Positions 1 to 8,355 of a stretch of 64,000 bases of DNA are shown here, piece by piece. Origin of the DNA: an uncultured Oscillospiraceae bacterium. Lineage in GTDB: Bacteria > Bacillota > Clostridia > Oscillospirales > Oscillospiraceae. The stretch is from the NCBI GenBank assembly GCA_905234625.1, contig CAJOIC010000004.1, positions 1 through 64,000 on the forward strand, written 5' to 3'. Both the position numbers and the translations under genes were made by a program. The notes beneath the pieces are model-generated. The model was given only the letters and a program-made list of their open reading frames with translations, did not search any database and had not been told where the DNA came from. Every line of letters starts with the position of its first letter. Within the stretch, counting starts at the first letter, position 1.

Positions 1-1
1 C

Positions 2-1042
<1,041 letters not shown>

Positions 1043-1079
1043 TCTCGCACGTACGTAGAGATCAGTGAGGCTTTTTGCG

Positions 1080-1126
1080 CCCGGTAACGATACCGGGGTA
1101 CAACCTTTGGCTGGCTGCAAAGCCAA
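1080..1126. other. Two small hairpins in the spacer after the thiolase
   Basis: CCCGGTA-acga-TACCGGG (1080-1097) and TTGGCT...AGCCAA (about 1107-1126) lie between the thiolase stop and its terminator. TGATCTC/GAGATCA (1040-1046/1058-1064) adds a third inverted pair. They suggest a structured 3' untranslated region that may protect the mRNA. No known RNA family was recognised. Confidence 0.4.
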
Positions 1127-1139
1127 GCAATAAATCCAC

Positions 1140-1175
1140 AAGAAGGTCGCCGTTCGGCGGCCTTCTTTCTTTGAC
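1140..1175 (+). terminator. Rho-independent terminator after the thiolase
   Basis: A strong hairpin, AAGAAGG-T-CGCC-gttc-GGCG-G-CCTTCTT, is followed by TTCTTT. The T-rich tail runs straight into the -35 box of the next promoter, so the two transcription units are insulated within a few bases. Confidence 0.85.
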
Positions 1176-1199
1176 GGCGGAAGTGTTCCGTGGTACAAT
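1171..1199 (+). promoter_or_regulatory. Sigma-A promoter for the GNAT-greA unit
   Basis: TTGACG and TACAAT are separated by exactly 17 bp. The start codon of the GNAT gene follows about 30 bp downstream, behind AAAGAGGTG. Confidence 0.8.
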
Positions 1200-1230
1200 T
1201 ATACATATTTCCGAGAAAGAGGTGAGCGGT

Positions 1231-1815
1231 ATGCGTCATGGCGGCACAAGACGGCTGGAGACGGACCGGTTGATCCTGCGCCCCTTCCGGGCGGAGGATG
1301 GGGAGGCCATGTTCCGAAACTGGGCCCATGACCCTGAGGTGACGAGATACCTCACCTGGCAGCCCCACGAAAACGCCGAGGCATCCCATGCCATTGCGGC
1401 CATGTGGGAGCGGGAGAGCAGGAAGCCGGAATCCTATCAGTGGGCCATCGTGCCCCGGGGACAGGAGGAGCCCATCGGCAGTCTGTCCGTCGTGCGGATG
1501 GACGAGGCGGTGGACGCGGTGGAATTGGGGTACTGCATCGGCCGTCCCTGGTGGGGCATGGGCTTCACGGCGGAGGCTGTCAAGGCCGTGATCGACTATC
1601 TCATCCGGGAGGTCGGCGCCCATCGGGTGGCGGCGTGCCATGATGTGAACAATCCCCGCTCCGGCCGGGTGATGGAAAAAGCTGGCATGAAAAAGGAAGG
1701 GACCCTGCGGGCGTCTCAGCGCAATAATCAGGGGATCGTCGATGTGACCGTTTACTCCGTCCTGGCGGAGGAGTGGATGAGCGGAGAGCGGGAAAAGAGG
1801 ATGCACGATGCATGA
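1231..1815 (+). CDS. GNAT acetyltransferase, RimJ/RimL type
   Basis: Predicted 194-aa N-acetyltransferase of the Acetyltransf_3 type, using acetyl-CoA to acetylate an amino group on a protein or small molecule. The family start LETDRLILRPF, the ELGYCIGRPWWGMGFTAEA acetyl-CoA-binding region and the NPRSGRVMEKAGM segment are all present. I chose ATG 1231, not the track's 1075, because AAAGAGGTG stands in front of it and the promoter at 1171-1199 lies inside the longer ORF. The stop overlaps the start of greA by 8 bases, so the two genes are probably translationally coupled. The substrate cannot be read from the sequence. Confidence 0.9.
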   Translation: MRHGGTRRLETDRLILRPFRAEDGEAMFRNWAHDPEVTRYLTWQPHENAEASHAIAAMWERESRKPESYQWAIVPRGQEEPIGSLSVVRMDEAVDAVELGYCIGRPWWGMGFTAEAVKAVIDYLIREVGAHRVAACHDVNNPRSGRVMEKAGMKKEGTLRASQRNNQGIVDVTVYSVLAEEWMSGEREKRMHDA

Positions 1816-2308
1816 CGAACTGACACAGGTTGACATAAAAAAGATGCAGGAGGAGATCGACTACCGGGAGCTGGAGCTGCGTCCCAAGCTCATCGAGGAT
1901 GTGCAGACGGCTCGGGCCTTCGGGGATCTCTCCGAGAATTTCGAGTACAAGGCCGCCAAGCAGGCCCAGCGGAAGAATGACAGCCGCGTTCGGTATCTCA
2001 AGCGGATGATCGCCTCCGCGGTGGTCATCGACCCCACCTCGGCGGCGGACGAGGCCGGGCTCTTCGACCGGGTGACCCTGTTCATAGAGGACGAGGGGGA
2101 GGAGGAGACCGTCACCATCGTCACCACCCTGCGGCAGGACCCCCTCAAGGGACGGATCAGCAAGGAATCTCCCGCCGGGCAGGCCATCGTGGGCCATAAG
2201 GCAGGGGACCGGGTGTTCGTGAAGGTCGGGGACGGCGGCTACTGGGCTGAGATCCGAAAGATCGAAAAAGGCGTGGATGACGACACCATGGAGATACGCA
2301 GCTACTAA
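1808..2308 (+). CDS. greA: Transcription elongation factor GreA
   Basis: GreA enters the secondary channel of RNA polymerase and stimulates cleavage of backtracked RNA. The 166-aa protein has the N-terminal coiled coil with the acidic tip motif (ARAFGDLSENFEYKAAK, about residues 35-52) and the C-terminal FKBP-like domain containing SKESPAGQAIVGHKAGD. Length fits the family (about 158-165). Two start codons lie close together, ATG 1808 and ATG 1812, the latter in another frame; only 1808 reads into GreA. It is the second gene of the GNAT unit and is followed by a hairpin terminator. Confidence 0.95.
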   Translation: MHDELTQVDIKKMQEEIDYRELELRPKLIEDVQTARAFGDLSENFEYKAAKQAQRKNDSRVRYLKRMIASAVVIDPTSAADEAGLFDRVTLFIEDEGEEETVTIVTTLRQDPLKGRISKESPAGQAIVGHKAGDRVFVKVGDGGYWAEIRKIEKGVDDDTMEIRSY

Positions 2309-2312
2309 ACGA

Positions 2313-2343
2313 AAAGCACTGGGAAACCGGTGCTTTCGCTTTG
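2313..2343 (+). terminator. Terminator after greA
   Basis: The hairpin AAAGCAC-TGG-GAAA-CC-G-GTGCTTT starts 4 bases after the greA stop. The following tail (CGCTTTGCCTT) is only moderately T-rich. Confidence 0.65.
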
Positions 2344-2386
2344 CCTTGGAGCTTTTGGGACGGTCCTGGTTCTGTTTGGAACAGGG

Positions 2387-2443
2387 TGGAACAGGGGACG
2401 GTTCTATGTTCCATTTTGGAACATAGAACCGTCCCCTGTTCCA
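2387..2443. repeat. Perfect 27-bp inverted repeat, REP-like palindrome
   Basis: Two 27-bp arms are perfect reverse complements around a 3-base TTT loop. Each arm contains GGAACAGGGGACGGTTC. Degenerate extra modules flank it (GGGACGGTCC near 2358, TGGAACCGTCCCCCGTTCC near 2446), giving a composite of about 110 bp between two convergent genes. The GGGGACGG/GGAAC type resembles repetitive extragenic palindromes in clostridial genomes; that link is from memory and inference. Confidence 0.8.
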
Positions 2444-2467
2444 CATGGAACCGTCCCCCGTTCCAAA

Positions 2468-2478
2468 AGTTTACATAA
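2468..2478 (+). repeat. AGTTTACATAA motif, copy 1
   Basis: Exact 11-mer. On the minus strand it reads TTATGTAAACT and contains the ATG TAA end of the molybdopterin oxidoreductase. See the finding on this motif. Confidence 0.6.
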
Positions 2479-4636
2479 TATTATTGGAGATCTCCACCAG
2501 GATCGTGTGCTGGGGATTGCCGTGGGCCAAGGGGGTGGGGGTATGCCCGGTGAGGACGTTGATGTTCCCGCCGTGATCCACGCCGGTTTCATCCAGGGCC
2601 GTCCACGCGCCCTGTGGGAGCGCGATGACGCCGGGAACGACGTCCTCCGTCACGCGGACGGGGACCCGGAGCCGCCCGCGGTCATTGAAGACCTCGACGG
2701 TGTCGCCGTCGGCAATACCGCGTGCAGCGGCGTCGGAGGGATGCATCCAAAGAAGCTGGGGGAAACGCTCCCGCAGCGCCGGGGTGTTCCCGCCCACGGT
2801 GTGGGTCCGGGCCATGGTATGCCAGCCCACCAGCTGCAGCGGATAGGTCTTGCTGCCGCCAAAACCCTCCGCCGCCGGGACATACACGGGCAGCGCCGGG
2901 ATCTTCGGATCGTTCCGCGCCGCCAGCGCCGGGGAGAGCAACTCGATCTTCCCGGAGGGGGTGGGAAACGGCGCGCCGTACATGATCTGGGCTTCGAAGG
3001 CGATCTTTTTTACCGGCGTTTTATAACGGTATGTCCCCATGGTGCGGAATTCCACGAAGGGCGGCAGCTCCGGTGCGCGCAGCCGCAGGCTGTCATAGAT
3101 GTCCTCCAGCCAGTCCGTCGCGGTAGGATGTCCGTCAGTAAAGGCGTCGTACAGCCCCAGCCGCCTGGCGACGTCCGCCAGCCAGTCATACTCAAAGCGG
3201 CTCTCCCCCAGGGGTTCGATGAGCTTCGGGGAGAAGCCGATGAGATCCCCCTGGGTCCAGGGCGTCGTCATATTGTCCTGTTCGAACATGGAGGTCCCGG
3301 GCAGGAGCAGATCGGCGTATTTCGCGCTGGCGGTCATAAAGAGATCGGAGCAGACGATGTACTCGCACAGACTCTCGTCCCGCAGGATGGCGGCGGTGCG
3401 GTTCAGGTCCCCGTGCTGGTTCATGAGCTGGTTACCGGCGAGGTTCAAGAGCATTTTGACGCCGGTATCCAGCCGCTCCGCGCCCACGAGCCCATCCTTC
3501 TCCGTCAGCTCCGGACCCCGGAGGATGGCTTCGGTCCAAAGGAAGGAGGGGATCTCCGCCCCCACGGGGTTCGGCAGGGAGGGCATGGACGGCATGGGAT
3601 GGGTCCTGCACCAGCCGACACCCCCGGCCCAGCCGCCGCGAACGCCCACATTCCCGGTGAGACACGCAAGGGCGCAGACGCCCCGGGTGAACTGCTCGCC
3701 GTTTTCGTGGCGCTGTCCGCCGTACCCTGGCAGCAGCGCGGCGGGCCTGGCGGCGGCGTAGTCGACGGCAAGGGCTCGGATGGTATCGGCGGGAACGCCG
3801 GTGACCGCCTCCGCCCAGGCGGGGGTCTTGGGCACGCCGTCCGCTTCGCCGGTGAGGTACGAAAACCACTCCCGCCAGCCATAAACATACCGGTGCAGAA
3901 ACGGCAGGTCGTACAGGCCCTCCGTCACGATCACATACGCCATGGCGTCCAGCATGGCGCCGTCCGAGGCGGGGCGGATGCCGATCCACTCTGCGTTTAA
4001 GCTGCGGCAGGTGGCGTTTTTCCTCGGGTCCACCACTATGATCCGCGCGCCGCTCTCCTTCGCCTTCCGGAGCCAGTACATGAGATCGTCGAACACCGTC
4101 TCCGCCGGGTTGTGGCCCCAGAGGACGATGAGCTTCGAGGCGGTCAGGGTGCTGAAGCTGCTGCCGGACATGGCCGTGCCGTAAACATAGGGGGTGGCGC
4201 AGGCGGCGCAGGCGGTGGAGTAGTCGTTGTAGTACCCCAGGTGCCCGCCGTCCAGCCGCAGGAGGCGTTTGGCAAGCCCCGTGCCGGATAGAACGCCGCT
4301 CTCGCCCCAGGCATAGTTTACATAACGCGACTGCGGACCGTATTTGTCCCGGATGCGGACCCAGTTCTCGCACAGCTCGTCCAAAGCCTGATCCCAGGAG
4401 ATGGGGACGAACTTCCCCTCGCCCCGGAGGCCGACGCGCTTTAACGGCGTCAGCAGACGGCGGTCGTTCAGGAAGGTATCTGCATAGTGAAGACCCCGGA
4501 CGCAGGGTCTGCGCCCGGGTTCGGGATCATCGGGGTCGGCGGAGAGACGGGTGATGCGTCCGTCCTCCATATGCACCCGCAGACGGCAGCAGCCGCCGCA
4601 GTTGTTCCGGCCGGTTGTCAAAAAGATCTGTTCCAT
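2471..4636 (-). CDS. Molybdopterin-dependent oxidoreductase, DMSO reductase family, orphan subunit
   Basis: 721-aa catalytic subunit of the Mo/W-bis-MGD family. The order is an N-terminal Fe-S domain (Cys 13, 16/17 and 45 in NNCGGCCRL...RPCVRG), the molybdopterin domains (ISWDQAL, LWGHNPAET, VVDPRKN) and a C-terminal dinucleotide-binding domain (ILRDE... to the RLRVPVRVTEDVVPG end). Compared with the usual C-x3-C-x3-C-xn-C pattern the first Cys is a Gly, although Cys16 might replace it. There is no twin-arginine signal, so it is probably cytoplasmic. No Fe-S subunit, membrane anchor or maturation chaperone gene is adjacent. Substrate unknown. Confidence 0.9.
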   Translation of the reverse strand: MEQIFLTTGRNNCGGCCRLRVHMEDGRITRLSADPDDPEPGRRPCVRGLHYADTFLNDRRLLTPLKRVGLRGEGKFVPISWDQALDELCENWVRIRDKYGPQSRYVNYAWGESGVLSGTGLAKRLLRLDGGHLGYYNDYSTACAACATPYVYGTAMSGSSFSTLTASKLIVLWGHNPAETVFDDLMYWLRKAKESGARIIVVDPRKNATCRSLNAEWIGIRPASDGAMLDAMAYVIVTEGLYDLPFLHRYVYGWREWFSYLTGEADGVPKTPAWAEAVTGVPADTIRALAVDYAAARPAALLPGYGGQRHENGEQFTRGVCALACLTGNVGVRGGWAGGVGWCRTHPMPSMPSLPNPVGAEIPSFLWTEAILRGPELTEKDGLVGAERLDTGVKMLLNLAGNQLMNQHGDLNRTAAILRDESLCEYIVCSDLFMTASAKYADLLLPGTSMFEQDNMTTPWTQGDLIGFSPKLIEPLGESRFEYDWLADVARRLGLYDAFTDGHPTATDWLEDIYDSLRLRAPELPPFVEFRTMGTYRYKTPVKKIAFEAQIMYGAPFPTPSGKIELLSPALAARNDPKIPALPVYVPAAEGFGGSKTYPLQLVGWHTMARTHTVGGNTPALRERFPQLLWMHPSDAAARGIADGDTVEVFNDRGRLRVPVRVTEDVVPGVIALPQGAWTALDETGVDHGGNINVLTGHTPTPLAHGNPQHTILVEISNNIM
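4315..4325 (+). repeat. AGTTTACATAA motif, copy 2 (inside the oxidoreductase gene)
   Basis: Read on the coding strand it gives TAT GTA AAC TAT (Tyr-Val-Asn-Tyr). GTA is an unusual valine codon in this GC-rich gene. Confidence 0.6.
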
Positions 4637-4661
4637 AGCTGGCAGAGGAGATGTCTGAATA

Positions 4662-4672
4662 GGTTTACATAA
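4662..4672 (+). repeat. GGTTTACATAA, single-mismatch copy of the motif
   Basis: Intergenic, 3 bp downstream of the radical SAM stop codon on the minus strand and upstream of the oxidoreductase gene. Confidence 0.5.
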
Positions 4673-4675
4673 AAA

Positions 4676-5560
4676 TTATAATCCCCGGTAGATATCCGGG
4701 CGCAGGACGGAGGGGTCCTCCTTCCGGATGATCTCGTCCAGCTCCGAGACGACCCTGTCCCGATCCTCCTTGAGGGTGCACTTGATGGGGAGGTAGTTGG
4801 AGGCGTGGTTCGAGGTATAGTGCAGGCCGGAAAGCTCGATCTGCCGCACCAGCTCCCGGGTCTCCAGCAGGGTCTCGAAGGGTGTCTGCAGCGTCAGCTC
4901 GCCCCGCTCCACCTCGTCGTAGAGGGGGGTGCCCTCGATGGCCATGAGGGTCATGGAGCTGAGGTGCTTCGGCTTCATGGCGTTTATCATCTGCGCGGTG
5001 AGAGCGGCGTTTCGCTCCAGGGCGTCTCTGCCGCCGCCTTCCAGGCCGGTGATGATGATGGCCCAGAGGTCGAAGCCCGCCGCCACCAGACGCTGTCCGG
5101 CTTCCAGCATCCCGTCCGCGCCCACGCCCTTGTGGACATGCTTCAAAAGGGCGTCGTCTCCGGTCTCCACGCCGAGATAGGCCCGGTTCAGGCCCGCGTC
5201 CCGGATGGCCTTCAGCTCCTCCGGAGACTTGCGCAGGGTGGACAGGGGCCCGGCATAGGTGGTGACCCGCCGCAGCCGGGGAAAGGCCTTATACAGCGCC
5301 TTCAGTACCGCCAGGATATAATCCATCGGCAGGTTGATGGCGTCTCCGTCGCACAGGAACACGGTCTCGGTGTTCTTGTACCAGGTGCCCTCCGCCATGC
5401 GGATGTCCTCCAGCACGTCCTCCAGGGGGCGGACATGGTAGCGCTTCGACTTGTACATGGAGCAGAAGGTGCAGGTGTTGTTGGAGCAGCCGACGGTGCA
5501 TTGCAGCAGATAGCTCTTCCATTCCCCTGGCGGACGGTAGATATCGCCTTCGTAACGCAT
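4676..5560 (-). CDS. Radical SAM protein, unknown substrate
   Basis: 294-aa radical SAM enzyme that should use a [4Fe-4S] cluster and S-adenosylmethionine to make a 5'-deoxyadenosyl radical. The cluster motif is CSNNTCTFC (C-x4-C-x2-C) near residue 23, preceded by another Cys (QCTVGC). Later blocks include FLCDGDAINL, the LNRAYLGVETGDD strand and IIITGLEGGG, typical of the SAM-binding barrel. I start at ATG 5560 because AGGAGGAAAATACC precedes it; the track's 5686 start adds an unrelated basic tail. It lies upstream of, and points at, the oxidoreductase gene, so co-transcription is possible. The reaction is not recognisable. Confidence 0.85.
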   Translation of the reverse strand: MRYEGDIYRPPGEWKSYLLQCTVGCSNNTCTFCSMYKSKRYHVRPLEDVLEDIRMAEGTWYKNTETVFLCDGDAINLPMDYILAVLKALYKAFPRLRRVTTYAGPLSTLRKSPEELKAIRDAGLNRAYLGVETGDDALLKHVHKGVGADGMLEAGQRLVAAGFDLWAIIITGLEGGGRDALERNAALTAQMINAMKPKHLSSMTLMAIEGTPLYDEVERGELTLQTPFETLLETRELVRQIELSGLHYTSNHASNYLPIKCTLKEDRDRVVSELDEIIRKEDPSVLRPDIYRGL

Positions 5561-5612
5561 GGTATTTTCCTCCTTGCAATGGGGTATGCTACACCCAAAG
5601 GGGTGATCGTTT

Positions 5613-5960
5613 ATGACGACGCAATTAACGGCGGTCTTTGACGACCGGGACGGAGCGGATCTCGCTCTGATGCGGCTGCGCCGCAACGGGATCGACTACT
5701 CGGTGGCGGAGCTGCGGGCGCCGGATCGGAAGGTCCGGAACGAGATGCCGCTGCTGAACATGAGCTCCAGCTACGGCCTTTCCATGGCGGCGGACGGGGT
5801 GTCCCCCGGGGCGATGTATTCCGCCGTGCTGGGGTCCCGGGCGGTGACCCAGCGGTCCGCCGCCGGGGCGGGACAGGCCCGGCTGACGCTGAACATCCGC
5901 ACGGACCAGGTCCTCCGGGCACGGGAGATCATCGCGACGGTCAAGGGGCGGGTGCTGTGA
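5613..5960 (+). CDS. Small hypothetical protein with a ferredoxin-like beta-alpha pattern
   Basis: A 115-aa soluble protein divergent from the radical SAM gene (52 bp between start codons). The N-terminal half (LTAVFDDRDGADLALMRLRR) reads as beta-alpha, and the C-terminal half (ARLTLNIRTDQVLRAREIIA) as another beta-alpha. The middle is Ser/Ala/Gly-rich. GGGGTGAT lies ahead of the ATG. I do not recognise a named family; it could be a ligand-sensing or stress-type small domain. Codon usage matches the neighbours, which argues that it is a real gene. Confidence 0.65.
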   Translation: MTTQLTAVFDDRDGADLALMRLRRNGIDYSVAELRAPDRKVRNEMPLLNMSSSYGLSMAADGVSPGAMYSAVLGSRAVTQRSAAGAGQARLTLNIRTDQVLRAREIIATVKGRVL

Positions 5961-6298
5961 GGCGTAGCCGGCCCCGACCTGCGGAGAAAGCTAAATCCGA
6001 TGCCGTGGAGGGAAAGAGTGTGTCGAGCGAACATCCAAAAAAGTTCGCGGGATATACTCTTCACCGACAGCGGCTCGTGTGTAAGGAAAATCCAGGCCGG
6101 GCCGAGGTTAGCTTGGAAGACGGCCTGACCTCCCGTAGGTATGCCTCGCAAACTGGGCACCCACCCTCGGCTTCGCCTCGGGAGCCCAAGGTTTGCCGCG
6201 GCACACCTCCGGTCAGCAGGCTCGCGGGAAGACGGTACCGTCGGCCCGCCAGGGGCTGACGGAGAAACCCCGGATCGATGCCGCGCTGGAATGGGGCG
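5961..6298. ncRNA. 338-bp structured spacer, candidate non-coding RNA (6S-like architecture not excluded)
   Basis: No ORF in this gap looks coding, but base-pairing is extensive. An outer pair GGGCCGA/TCGGCCC (about 6099/6241) encloses asymmetric unpaired stretches. Inside are the stacked pairs CTGACC/GGTCAG, AGGT/ACCT, TGCC/GGCA, GCAAAC/GTTTGC, GGGC/GCCC and a CCC..GGC-ttc-GCC..GGG tip. A second nested hairpin, AAGAGT..GCGAAC / GTTCGC..ACTCTT, lies at about 6015-6061. A long arm with a central bubble recalls 6S RNA, and in Bacillus the 6S gene bsrA lies near rarA (known). Strand and identity are unproven. RNase P, tmRNA and SRP signatures were not found. Confidence 0.4.
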
Positions 6299-7603
6299 TT
6301 ACTTATCCTGCCCTTTTACCAGGTCCCAATACTTTTTTGCGGCCTGCTCGGTCTTGTTCTCGCCGAATTCGTAGTATTTCGCGTCCTTGAGGGTATCGGG
6401 CAGGTACTGCTGCCGGACCCAGTGGCCGGGGTAATCGTGGGGGTAGAGGTAGCCCTGCTCTTGCTCGAAGCCCGTGCCGTCGGCGTGGACGTTCTGAAGC
6501 TGGCGGGGAATGGGACCGGCCTTCCCGGCCCGGATGTCCGCCATGGCTGCCGCGATTCCCATATACCCGGAATTGGATTTGGGACAGGTGGCCAGGAAGA
6601 CCACGGCCTCCGCCAGGGGCAGACGCGCCTCCGGCAGACCCAGCTGGAGCGCGGAATCCACGCAGGCCTTGACGATGGGGACGGCCAGAGGATAGGCGAG
6701 ACCTATATCCTCGCTGGCGGAGCACAGAATGCGGCGGCAGGCGCCGAGAAGGTCCCCCGTCTCCAGGAACCGGGCGAGATAGTGCAGGGCCGCGTCCGGA
6801 TCGGAGCCGCGCATGGATTTCATGAGGGCGGAGAGGATATCGTAATGCTGGTCGCCGTCCCGGTCATAGTGCATGGAGCTTCGCTGCGTGACGGCCTTGG
6901 CGTCCGCCATGGTGAAGCGCAGTGCGCCGTCCGGCCCGGGGAGGGCCGTGGTATAAAGCAGCTCCACGGTGTTGATGCTCTTGCGGGCGTCTCCGCCGCA
7001 GGCGGAGGCGATATAGTCGAGGACGCCCTCCTCCATGTCGACGGCTGTGCCGTTTTTCTCCTGAAGCAGACGCAGGACCCGCTCCTGCGCCTTTTTCACG
7101 TCCGCAGGGGAGAGGGACTTGAACTCAAACACCGTGCTCCGGCTGAGGATGGCGTTGAACACGCAGAAATAGGGGTTTTCCGTCGTGGAGGCGATGAGGG
7201 TGATCTTGCCGTTTTCGATGAAGTCCAGGAGGGACTGCTGCTGCTTTTTGTTGAAGTACTGGATCTCGTCCAGGTACAGCAGCACACCGTCCGGCGCGAG
7301 GAAGGTGTCCAGCTCGTCGATGATGGCCTTGATATCCGCGATGCCGGCGGTGGTGGCGTTCAGACGGCGCAGAGGACGGTTCGAGGCCTGGGCGATGATG
7401 CGGGCGACGGTGGTCTTTCCCGTGCCGGAGGGACCGTAAAAGATCATGTTCGGGATGCGGCCGCTCTCCGCGATACGGCGCAGCATGCCATCCGGCCCCA
7501 GGATATGCTCCTGCCCGACCACATCGTCCAGCGCCTGGGGCCGCAGCTCGTCCGCCAGCGGACGGTAGGCCGTATCGGATTTTGATTCGTTGATAAATTC
7601 CAT
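6299..7603 (-). CDS. rarA: Replication-associated recombination protein RarA (MgsA), AAA+ ATPase
   Basis: 434-aa clamp-loader-like ATPase that acts at stalled replication forks. It has the family start LADELRPQALDDVVGQEHI, Walker A GPSGTGKT, Walker B LLYLDEIQYF, the sensor-1 region STTENPYF and the C-terminal tetramerisation part with ALARFLETGDLLGACRRIL-type spacing and CPKSNSGYMGI. The length is normal. It is divergent from nth and has its own promoter (TTGAAA-17-TATAAT on the minus strand). Confidence 0.96.
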   Translation of the reverse strand: MEFINESKSDTAYRPLADELRPQALDDVVGQEHILGPDGMLRRIAESGRIPNMIFYGPSGTGKTTVARIIAQASNRPLRRLNATTAGIADIKAIIDELDTFLAPDGVLLYLDEIQYFNKKQQQSLLDFIENGKITLIASTTENPYFCVFNAILSRSTVFEFKSLSPADVKKAQERVLRLLQEKNGTAVDMEEGVLDYIASACGGDARKSINTVELLYTTALPGPDGALRFTMADAKAVTQRSSMHYDRDGDQHYDILSALMKSMRGSDPDAALHYLARFLETGDLLGACRRILCSASEDIGLAYPLAVPIVKACVDSALQLGLPEARLPLAEAVVFLATCPKSNSGYMGIAAAMADIRAGKAGPIPRQLQNVHADGTGFEQEQGYLYPHDYPGHWVRQQYLPDTLKDAKYYEFGENKTEQAAKKYWDLVKGQDK

Positions 7604-7612
7604 AGTGATTAA

Positions 7613-7657
7613 ATTATATCGAACCCCCTTGGATTTTTCAATACGGCGTGTTAAGAT
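7613..7657. promoter_or_regulatory. Overlapping divergent promoters for rarA and nth
   Basis: Minus strand: TTGAAA (7636-7641) and TATAAT (7613-7618), 17-bp spacer, for rarA. Plus strand: TTGGAT (7629-7634) and TAAGAT (7652-7657), 17-bp spacer, for nth. The two -35 regions nearly coincide, so the polymerases should compete. Confidence 0.65.
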
Positions 7658-7700
7658 TTAACAGATATGAGGAAAACGATCGGAAAGAGAGAACACCGTA

Positions 7701-8354
7701 ATGAGAACGCCGGAACAGGTACAAGCGATCATCGAAGGGTTGGAGCGCGAATATCCCCTGGCGGAGTGCACCCTGAACTACGACGAGGCGTGGCAGCTGC
7801 TCGTATCGGTGCGGCTGGCCGCCCAGTGCACGGACGAGCGGGTGAACCAGGTGGTCCCCGCCCTGTTCGAGCGATACCCGAACGCCGAGGCTATGGCGAA
7901 GGCCGCGCCGGAGGATATCGAGCCCTACATCCACTCCTGCGGCTTTTTCCGGGGCAAGGCCCGGGATATCGTGGGCGCGGCGCGGATGCTGACGGACGAA
8001 TTTGACGGCAGGGTCCCGGACAATATGGACGACCTTTTGCGCCTGCCCGGCGTGGGCCGGAAGAGCGCGAACCTCATCCTGGGGGACGTGTACGGTATCC
8101 CCGGCAGCGTGGTGGTGGACACCCACTGCATCCGGCTGTCAAACCGCATGGGCCTCGTGGACGATATGAAGGACCCGCCCAAGATCGAAACGGCGCTGCG
8201 GGCTGTCCTCCCGCCGGAGAAGTCCAACGACTTCTGCCATCGGCTGGTGCTCCACGGCCGTGCCGTGTGCACCGCCCGGGCGCCGAAATGCGAGGCCTGC
8301 TGCGTGAAGGATGTATGCCGGCAATACGAAAAAGAGCACAAGGAGTTTACATAA
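7701..8354 (+). CDS. nth: Endonuclease III (DNA glycosylase/AP lyase)
   Basis: 217-aa base-excision repair enzyme that removes oxidised pyrimidines. The helix-hairpin-helix with the catalytic Lys (LPGVGRKSANLIL, about residues 114-126) and the catalytic Asp in VVDTHCIRLSNR are present. The C-terminal [4Fe-4S] loop has exact C-x6-C-x2-C-x5-C spacing (CTARAPKCEACCVKDVC). It heads a rightward operon. The last codons contain AAGGAG, which serves as the ribosome binding site of the next gene one base after the stop. Confidence 0.96.
   Translation: MRTPEQVQAIIEGLEREYPLAECTLNYDEAWQLLVSVRLAAQCTDERVNQVVPALFERYPNAEAMAKAAPEDIEPYIHSCGFFRGKARDIVGAARMLTDEFDGRVPDNMDDLLRLPGVGRKSANLILGDVYGIPGSVVVDTHCIRLSNRMGLVDDMKDPPKIETALRAVLPPEKSNDFCHRLVLHGRAVCTARAPKCEACCVKDVCRQYEKEHKEFT
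8344..8354 (+). repeat. AGTTTACATAA motif, copy 3 (spans the nth stop codon)
   Basis: The last four bases of the copy are the end of ACA plus the TAA stop of nth; the next gene starts two bases later. Confidence 0.6.
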
Positions 8355-8355
8355 T

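Noticed and set aside
2330-4000. A 556-aa ORF antisense to the molybdopterin oxidoreductase
   Set aside because: It starts in the REP-like palindrome and has no recognisable domain; the minus-strand gene explains the region.
5961-6298. RNase P RNA, tmRNA or SRP RNA in the structured spacer
   Set aside because: I looked for GAGGAAAGTCC and the CR-V block (RNase P), GGATTCGAC and a tRNA-like T arm (tmRNA), and the GGAAG domain IV loop (SRP); none is present on either strand.
8311-8355. Longer start for the tyrosine phosphatase
   Set aside because: It would lie inside nth; the ATG at 8356 has its own ribosome binding site and matches the family start.
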